Assembly (NCBI GenBank): GCA_958452935.1
Contig: CAUDVX010000001.1
Location: forward strand, 62,001 to 126,000
Length of the DNA stretch: 64,000 nucleotides
Direction of reading: 5' to 3'
From: an uncultured Collinsella sp.
GTDB lineage: Bacteria > Actinomycetota > Coriobacteriia > Coriobacteriales > Coriobacteriaceae
Shown here: positions 58,106 through 64,000 of the stretch, in pieces
Layout: every line of letters starts with the position of its first letter
How positions within the stretch are numbered: the first letter of the stretch is position 1
Translations under genes and position numbers: made by a program
The notes under the pieces: generated by a model
Databases searched by the model: none
The model's input: the letters and a program-made list of their open reading frames with translations, nothing else
Told to the model about the DNA's origin: nothing

Positions 58106-61100
58106 CTACTCAGCCTTATTGCGACGGTGGAAGAAGGCACCGATCGCGGCGATGATGGCTCCAAGGCCACCGACGGTCGCGACAGTCGTCACCGTTTGGT
58201 CGCCAGTGTTGGGGATCGCCGAACCGTTCTTCTTGCCGCCCTGGGCCTTGTCGCCTGCGGGCTTGCTCGTCTGGCCGCCACCGTTCGAGCCGTTGCCGGA
58301 ACCCTGGTTGCCCGAACCTCCGGTGTTGCCCGAGCCGCCCTGGTTGCCGGAGTCGGCATCCTTGAGGCCCTCGATGGCCAGCTTGAGCTGGTCATAGGCC
58401 GCCTGGAGCTGGGTGTCGGAAGCATTCTCATCACCCAAGACATCCTCGGCGTAGGTAATGGCGTCCGTCAGGGCCTTGACGGACTCGGCCGTCTTTCCCT
58501 TGGTGTCAGTCTCCTTCGCCTGCTTGACCAGGGCCTTGAGCTGTTTCTTGGTCGGGTTCTCGACCGGGGTCACCGGGGTCTTCTCGAGCGCGTTGCGAGC
58601 ACTCTCGAGTGCCTTGAGTGCCTGGTCGACCTCGTCCTGCGTGGCGTTCTCGTCGCTCAAGATGGCGCGGGCGCTCGCCAAGGCGTTCTGGAACACGGTC
58701 CAGGAAGCCTCGGTGTAGTCGCTGGCCTTAAGGTCGCCGGCTGCAACCTCGGCATCAACCTTTTCAATCGCGGCAGTGAGGTCGTCCTTCGCCACCGGAT
58801 CGGGAACGGCCGTACCGTAGAACTTGAGCTCCGCCATGCTGCAGTAGGCGTCAACGCTGCCACCGCCGGCGTGGAGCACCTTGACGGTCACGTAGCGACC
58901 GCGCGCGACACCAAAACTCATCTGCTTCCAGTCGCCACGGTCGGTGAGCACGCGGCCGTCGTTGTCGAAGGTAAACGTACCCATCGACGTGGCGGTGCCC
59001 ATCTCATAACCGTCGGCGGTATCGGAGACCAGCACCTCGGCCTCAAAGATATCGCCGTTCGTGCCGCCGTCCTGGCGCGGCAGGAACGTGACGTCAGTGA
59101 GATCGTAGTCGCGGCCCAGGTCGACGGTCAGGTGCTGGGGCATACCGGCATTATAGGCATAGTCGCTGTGCCAGAGCGTCTGTTCGTCGCCGTCAAGAGC
59201 GTTGACGGCGTTGCTGCCCTCGTAGTCGGCCTCGCTCGAGAAGCCGGTCACCTTGACGTTCTCGCGGTTCTCGGGCGTGTTGATGAGGCTCTTCTCATCG
59301 ACGGGGCGCATCTTGAGGCCGTCGATTGCCTTCTCGATCTTGGCCGTGGCGTCTGCGACATCCTTCTTGTTATAGCTGCCCTGGCCGCCGTCGAGGAGCT
59401 TCTGAGCCGCCTCGACCGCAGCGGTGAGAGCTGCATAAGAATCCTTGGTGTAGACGGACTCGCTGTAGCCCGCGGCCTTGGAAAGCGCTGCCATGAGTGC
59501 AGAGGTGTCGACACCAGCCTTGACCTCGGCCTCATAGGATGCGGTCTTGGAGGGATCGAGTACCGATGCCACCGTGATCGTTGCCTTGCCCGCCTTGTTG
59601 GCACGCAGGTAGTAGTTCACGCTATCGCCGGCCTGGACAGCGGAGACGCTCACCACAGAGGGGTCGGAACTCTCGACCGTCACGTAGGGGTAGCCGGCGC
59701 TCTCAGGCGTGGCCTTGGCGTCGACGAGCGTAACATCACCTTCAAAGAACTCGGTCTGGTTCTTGCCCAGCTCGACGCCCTCGATGGCCTCGACACCCTG
59801 CGTGTAGTTGAAGTTGATCTCGCGCAGCGTGAGCATCTGGTCACCCGATGCCTCAAGCGGCGTGATCTCGACCTTGGTCGCCTTCTTGCCCTTGTTCTCG
59901 GCAGAGAGACCAAAGGCGTAGCGAGCCTGGAAGGAATCGTACTCCCCGCCCGCGAACTCCTGGGTCGAGCCATCCTCGAACGTCACGACGGCCTTGATCT
60001 TCTGCACGGTGCCGTTACCGCCGTTGCGGTTGACAACCTCGACGGCATCGAGCTTCGATGGCGTCTTAAAGGCAAATGTCATCGTGGTGGGAAGCTTCAC
60101 GTAACTCGGAAGCTTGCCCTCACTGTCCCAGTTGCCGCTCCAGTCCCACAGGAACTCAAAGCCGTTGTCGCCCTCGTTATTATCGAACAGCGCGTTATAG
60201 CTCTTCTGCTGAATAAGCTTCTCGACGTTGGTGCCGTCATCGGTAGTGAGCTCGTCGTTGGTCATCGTGATGTCGAAGGCGTCGCGGCCGTACTCGGCGA
60301 CCGTGGGCTGCGGAACGTCCGGCATCGTCACCGTGCCATCGCTCGCAAACTCAAGTGCGTCGCACGCCGGGCCAATGAGCCAAGATGTCGAGGGCAGTTC
60401 AACCTTGCCGGCGGTCTTGGCCTTGAGCTTGAAGCTCGCCACCGCGCCGGTGCCGTTGTAGAGCTTGCCATCTCCGCGGTTGGCAAAAGCGAGGTTGATG
60501 GTCTGCGTGCCGTCCTCAAACTGGATCTTCTCGCGCGACAGGTTCTCCATGCCGGCGGTCGAACCATCCTGTGAGATGCTCTCGGACACAAACTCAAACT
60601 GGTCACTCTTAAAGTTGACGAGCGCGCCCAGGGCGTTGACGTTCTTGGCGTCGGCCGCATAGACATCGACGGTGATCTCATCGCCGGCCTCGACCTCAGT
60701 CTTGCTCGGAATCACCGCAAGGGTACCAGCGACCTTGCCCTTCTGCTTGGTGCCGCCGTCGAGCCCCGCCATGGTGAACGAGTAATCGTAGACGTCGTAG
60801 ACGCCGTTATTGTTGAGGTCAGCAAAGTGGTCGCGGATCTGCGAGTTGAACGTCGAGGCATCGGACCCACGGTTCTCGAGACCCAGATAGTTCTTCATGT
60901 TGGAGTAGTCGCCATCGGAGATCGTTGCCTTGTTGAGGTTGGAGCCCACGGCGAAGCCATCCGTGCCGTCGGTCTTGTAGATGGCGATCTCGGACGCGGA
61001 GAAGAAATTGCCGACCGAGGCGAGCGGCGTCATACGCACGTAGCGTGCGGCCACGGCGCCGTCGAACGCCACCGTCTTACAGGCGGCGGAGCGCTCCCAA

Positions 61101-64000
61101 TCGACTTCCTGGGTGGTCCAATGCGTGCCGTCGAGGCTCGTCTCGATGCGCATCTTGGTCACGGTGCCATTGCCGGCGTCGTCACGCGGATAGTACTCGA
61201 GCTTGTCAAGCTTGTAGGCCTTGCCGTAATCGACCGTCAGGGCCTTGCCCAGATCGTTGCCACCGGAGTGGAAACCGCCGTCGCCCGACTGGAACTCATG
61301 GTCGAAGGCGAGATCGGCCTTGTGGCTGCCATAGAGCGAGCCCTCCCAAGTGATCTTCTCAGCTGTGGGGACGTTGCGCCACGGGTCGAGCGCGGAGCTC
61401 GCCTCGAGCACGTCACTCCAGGCGGAGTAGCCATCGGCGTTGCGCGAACGAATCTGGTAGGTATGCTTGCTGTTGTAGGCAAGGTCGGCATGCGTAAACT
61501 CCGCCGCATCGCCCACGGCGAACACGGTACCGTCTACCTTAAGGTCGTAGGAGGTAGCACCATCGACCTTTCCCCAGGTGAGCTTGATGCTCGTGGGGGT
61601 GGTGGCATCCTCGGGAGCGGCAAGGTTCGCGGGTGCGGAGAGGTTCTCGTTGAGGCGGTCGACGGCCAGCGTGGCATCGGCGTTCACGAAGCCGCCGAGT
61701 TCGAGCGTCTGCGCCGCTGCAGCGACATCGGTCTTCGCGAACTTGACGTAGACCTTGGGGTTCGTGGTGATCTTGGTGTTGTTGAAGCTCTCGCCCTGCT
61801 CGGCCTCGGTGCTGTCTGCATCACTGCCGTAGTGGTTGAGGTTGGGGGTCTCGTTGTAGAAGTAGACCGCCTGGCCGGCCTCGGGGTTCGCGGCGTCAAA
61901 GGCCTCCTGCGAGTTGACCTCAACCACGTTGAGCGCGGAGCCACCGTTCTTGGCGACGACGCTCGTGGGCTTGGCGGACACGTTGGCCACGAAGGTCGTG
62001 GTGCGGTTGGAGTCGTAGCCGTTGTAGCCACCCTGCGAGGCTTCGGCGGTAAAGGTCGCGGTGCCGCCCGTGGCCTTGGAGCTGTAGACGGTACTCACAT
62101 GCTCGCCGTAGGAGATATTGTCGATCGTGCCGTAGGCATCGTCCTCGGTCGTGTTGTTCTGGATGGAAGAGCCGTCGTCCTCGTACTGCGTAAAGGTGCC
62201 GTCACCCTCGGTGGCGAAGAACTCGACGATACGCTGGCTGCGGTCGGTACCCTTGGTGTTGGTGTCGCTCACGGCCTCGGGGTTGTTGTTCTCGGCATAC
62301 ATCGGCACGATGGCGTTGGCCTTCACAAACAGCGGCAGCTTCCAAAGCGGCGCATCGTAGTTGTTGAGGACCTGGCCGCCGCGGTACTGCTTACCCGAGA
62401 AGTAGTCAATCCAGATGGTGGGATTCTCGTCGGTGCCGTAGTTGGGAAGGTAGATACCATTGCGAACGTCGTTGCCGTTCTCATCTGCCTGGGTATCCTG
62501 ATACACCGGTGCCACCAGGAAGTTCTCACCAAACATGTACTGATACTGCGTCGAGGTGCTTGCGGCGTACTCGGAGTTGTCGGAGAGCAGCATGGCGCGG
62601 ATCATGGGCAGGCCGGTATCGCCGTTGCCCGTGTCGATGTTGGCCGCCGAGGCCGCGCTCGTGTAGATATAGGGCATGAGTTGCGCCTTGAGCTTGAGGT
62701 AAAAGCGCGAAATGCCCGTGTAGGGATCGCCGTGCGTCATGGGCGACTTGCGGTAGGTGCCCCAGCCGTCCATATCGAGCATAGAGGGCGTGAACGTCTT
62801 CCACTGGTAGTCGCGCGCGGAGATGATGGGGTCGCCACCAAAGATGCCGTCCATATCGGAGCCGATGTTGGGGTTGCCCGAGAGGCTCTGACCGATATAC
62901 GTGGGGATGTGGAAGCGGATGTACTCCCAGTTGCCGCCGTACTGATCGCCGGTCCAGATGCCACCAAAGCGCTGCGTGCCGGCCCAACCGTCAAGCGTGA
63001 TGATGTTGGGGCGCTTGTTGGCACCGGTCGTCACCGTATCGTAGGCCGTCTTGATGCCGTTGAGGCCAAAGGAGTAGCCAGAGCCCACCCAAGCGACGTC
63101 GGTCTTGAGGGTGGTAATGCCGCCCGTCTTGACCTCGGCGTCGAAATCGCGAAGCAAATGCCACGGGGTCTCGGAGTTGCTGTCAGGCTCCAGGTTAGAC
63201 TGGGTCCACAGACCCGTGCTCACACCCTTGGAGTTAGCATACTCGGTAAACTTCTTAAGGTTGTCGACGTTGGCACGCACGGCGTTGAGGCGCTCGGCTG
63301 AACTCGTTCCGTCGGAGTTGACGCCGCCGGTCTTGTAATAACCGTTCTGGCCATAGCCGGCACCGTATCCGTCGTTCGGCAGGAACCAGCCGAGCGGCAT
63401 GTCGTTGTCCTCGTAGTCATCGATAACCTGCTGGGCGGAGAACTGGCGGTCGAAATCGGTCGCCTTCATGTTCTCGGTATCGACCGTGGGGCCCTCTCCG
63501 TTGAGCGTCTCGGCGGCAAGCGTGCCGTCGAGCTTGTAGCCCGTCGACATGCCGGACTCGTATTTAACGTTGCCCTTCTCACTCGAAGGCTTGCTGCCCT
63601 TGGTCTCCCACTTCTTCTGACCCGAGGTCGTTGACCAGCCATCACGGTTGTAGGCATTAAGGTGACCCAGGTAGAAACCGTACTCGGGCAGCAGTACCGG
63701 ATTGCCGGTCACCTTGTAGTAGTCCTGCAGCATCTCGGTCGCCACGTTCGAGGCGCCCGTTTCGGTTGCCACGAAGTAATAGGCATCGAACTCATTCTCG
63801 CTGTGCGAGGTCGTGACCGTCGAGGAGTCCGTAGAGCCAAAGTCGTAAGAACCCTCGGCAAAGGTGTTGCGAAGCACGCCGTAGCCGTCGCTCGTCCAGT
63901 AGAACGGGTTGGGCGAGGCGACGCCGCCGTCGGTCCAGTTATTAGTGTTGGAGATGGCGATGGTCTGGTTAGTGTGCAAGAAGCGCCCATTCTGGGTGCC
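58106..64000 (-). CDS. Wall-anchored multidomain GH31 glycosidase, 5' end outside window
   Basis: At least 1,964 residues; the frame is open to base 64000. Residue numbers below count from the TTG at 63979. GH31 barrel to about 560: nucleophile Asp near 293 in TLKTDVAWVGSGYS, acid/base Asp near 345 in WTGDQYGGNWEYIR, the style of alpha-N-acetylgalactosaminidase-like GH31. Then fibronectin III (about 780-865), F5/8-type CBM32 (870-1005), dockerin-like (DLNNNGVYDVYD, 1010-1075), cohesin-like (1080-1220), a second discoidin-like domain (1230-1400), an Ig-like domain (1400-1490), FIVAR (1490-1555), CBM32 (1570-1720), two more FIVAR (1730-1870), a Gly/Ser/Asn linker, and a sorting tail IPNTGD plus helix and RRNKAE. 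Probably attacks host mucin or other glycans at the cell surface. Confidence 0.9.
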   Translation of the reverse strand, partial: GTQNGRFLHTNQTIAISNTNNWTDGGVASPNPFYWTSDGYGVLRNTFAEGSYDFGSTDSSTVTTSHSENEFDAYYFVATETGASNVATEMLQDYYKVTGNPVLLPEYGFYLGHLNAYNRDGWSTTSGQKKWETKGSKPSSEKGNVKYESGMSTGYKLDGTLAAETLNGEGPTVDTENMKATDFDRQFSAQQVIDDYEDNDMPLGWFLPNDGYGAGYGQNGYYKTGGVNSDGTSSAERLNAVRANVDNLKKFTEYANSKGVSTGLWTQSNLEPDSNSETPWHLLRDFDAEVKTGGITTLKTDVAWVGSGYSFGLNGIKTAYDTVTTGANKRPNIITLDGWAGTQRFGGIWTGDQYGGNWEYIRFHIPTYIGQSLSGNPNIGSDMDGIFGGDPIISARDYQWKTFTPSMLDMDGWGTYRKSPMTHGDPYTGISRFYLKLKAQLMPYIYTSAASAANIDTGNGDTGLPMIRAMLLSDNSEYAASTSTQYQYMFGENFLVAPVYQDTQADENGNDVRNGIYLPNYGTDENPTIWIDYFSGKQYRGGQVLNNYDAPLWKLPLFVKANAIVPMYAENNNPEAVSDTNTKGTDRSQRIVEFFATEGDGTFTQYEDDGSSIQNNTTEDDAYGTIDNISYGEHVSTVYSSKATGGTATFTAEASQGGYNGYDSNRTTTFVANVSAKPTSVVAKNGGSALNVVEVNSQEAFDAANPEAGQAVYFYNETPNLNHYGSDADSTEAEQGESFNNTKITTNPKVYVKFAKTDVAAAAQTLELGGFVNADATLAVDRLNENLSAPANLAAPEDATTPTSIKLTWGKVDGATSYDLKVDGTVFAVGDAAEFTHADLAYNSKHTYQIRSRNADGYSAWSDVLEASSALDPWRNVPTAEKITWEGSLYGSHKADLAFDHEFQSGDGGFHSGGNDLGKALTVDYGKAYKLDKLEYYPRDDAGNGTVTKMRIETSLDGTHWTTQEVDWERSAACKTVAFDGAVAARYVRMTPLASVGNFFSASEIAIYKTDGTDGFAVGSNLNKATISDGDYSNMKNYLGLENRGSDASTFNSQIRDHFADLNNNGVYDVYDYSFTMAGLDGGTKQKGKVAGTLAVIPSKTEVEAGDEITVDVYAADAKNVNALGALVNFKSDQFEFVSESISQDGSTAGMENLSREKIQFEDGTQTINLAFANRGDGKLYNGTGAVASFKLKAKTAGKVELPSTSWLIGPACDALEFASDGTVTMPDVPQPTVAEYGRDAFDITMTNDELTTDDGTNVEKLIQQKSYNALFDNNEGDNGFEFLWDWSGNWDSEGKLPSYVKLPTTMTFAFKTPSKLDAVEVVNRNGGNGTVQKIKAVVTFEDGSTQEFAGGEYDSFQARYAFGLSAENKGKKATKVEITPLEASGDQMLTLREINFNYTQGVEAIEGVELGKNQTEFFEGDVTLVDAKATPESAGYPYVTVESSDPSVVSVSAVQAGDSVNYYLRANKAGKATITVASVLDPSKTASYEAEVKAGVDTSALMAALSKAAGYSESVYTKDSYAALTAAVEAAQKLLDGGQGSYNKKDVADATAKIEKAIDGLKMRPVDEKSLINTPENRENVKVTGFSSEADYEGSNAVNALDGDEQTLWHSDYAYNAGMPQHLTVDLGRDYDLTDVTFLPRQDGGTNGDIFEAEVLVSDTADGYEMGTATSMGTFTFDNDGRVLTDRGDWKQMSFGVARGRYVTVKVLHAGGGSVDAYCSMAELKFYGTAVPDPVAKDDLTAAIEKVDAEVAAGDLKASDYTEASWTVFQNALASARAILSDENATQDEVDQALKALESARNALEKTPVTPVENPTKKQLKALVKQAKETDTKGKTAESVKALTDAITYAEDVLGDENASDTQLQAAYDQLKLAIEGLKDADSGNQGGSGNTGGSGNQGSGNGSNGGGQTSKPAGDKAQGGKKNGSAIPNTGDQTVTTVATVGGLGAIIAAIGAFFHRRNKAE

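Noticed and set aside
58127..60574. 815-codon open frame opposite the GH31 gene
   Set aside because: Antisense shadow without recognisable motifs.

Overview
The window reads as a piece of chromosome from a high-GC, Gram-positive gut actinobacterium of the Coriobacteriia, most like Collinsella. This is inferred from protein style and gene set: an Ech-type group 4 NiFe hydrogenase, NfnAB-like ferredoxin:NADP oxidoreductase, an old-yellow-enzyme/FAD reductase with an iron-sulfur cluster, and a wall-anchored multidomain GH31 glycosidase. No 16S or other marker RNA is present to confirm it. There is no prophage, CRISPR-Cas locus or complete insertion sequence.

Layout. 1-4.7 kb (minus): end of a membrane-anchored protein, PRC-barrel and YtxH proteins, a cyanophycin-synthetase-N-domain-like protein, a CNNM/CorC protein and a hemolysin III protein. 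4.9-7.3 kb: an exported alpha/beta hydrolase behind a promoter with two matching palindromes, then a DUF362/ferredoxin protein. 7.4-14.5 kb (minus): a MacB/FtsX-type ABC system and an ABC-2 exporter, divergent from a DesK/NarL-type two-component pair (14.7-16.5 kb). 17.3-22.9 kb (minus): six-module Ech hydrogenase with the EchA and EchB modules fused in one ORF. 23.1-30.3 kb: IS3-OrfA-like HTH protein, reductase, a striking palindrome array, initiator tRNA, CoaX, a BirA-like protein lacking its biotin loop, and a FolP-FolK fusion. 30.4-36 kb: sirtuin, exonuclease III and an ECF transporter (T, fused A-A, S). 36.1-43.9 kb (plus): glmU, prs, an unknown endonuclease-like gene bracketed by two terminal-inverted-repeat elements, pth, and nfnAB. 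44-50.5 kb (minus): cytidylate-kinase-like protein, a polar amino acid ABC importer with a Tat-type lipoprotein, YqeY, PpiC foldase and a PTS EIIA. 50.6-57.8 kb: purN-purM-purF, a CmpB-like membrane protein, a MoaE-like protein, class B sortase and purE. 58.1-64 kb: a 5'-truncated, sortase-anchored GH31 enzyme of at least 1,964 residues.

The coding part is mostly conventional; the surprising content is intergenic. The window holds several families of palindromic elements: (a) a five-unit array of 55-bp hairpins with about 80-bp period and an invariant 10-mer in all ten arms (26116-26492); (b) five roughly 150-bp hairpin elements with a shared core but exchangeable arms (16.5-17.2 kb and 32.2-32.6 kb); (c) many short hairpins that carry GGGGAC/GTCCCC in the loop and differ in their stems; (d) two 205-bp elements with 25-bp terminal inverted repeats around one gene; (e) several single-copy perfect inverted repeats. 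One palindrome of similar size forms the in-frame linker of the fused ECF ATPase. These point to active spread of small non-coding palindromes and are the main candidates for something undescribed.
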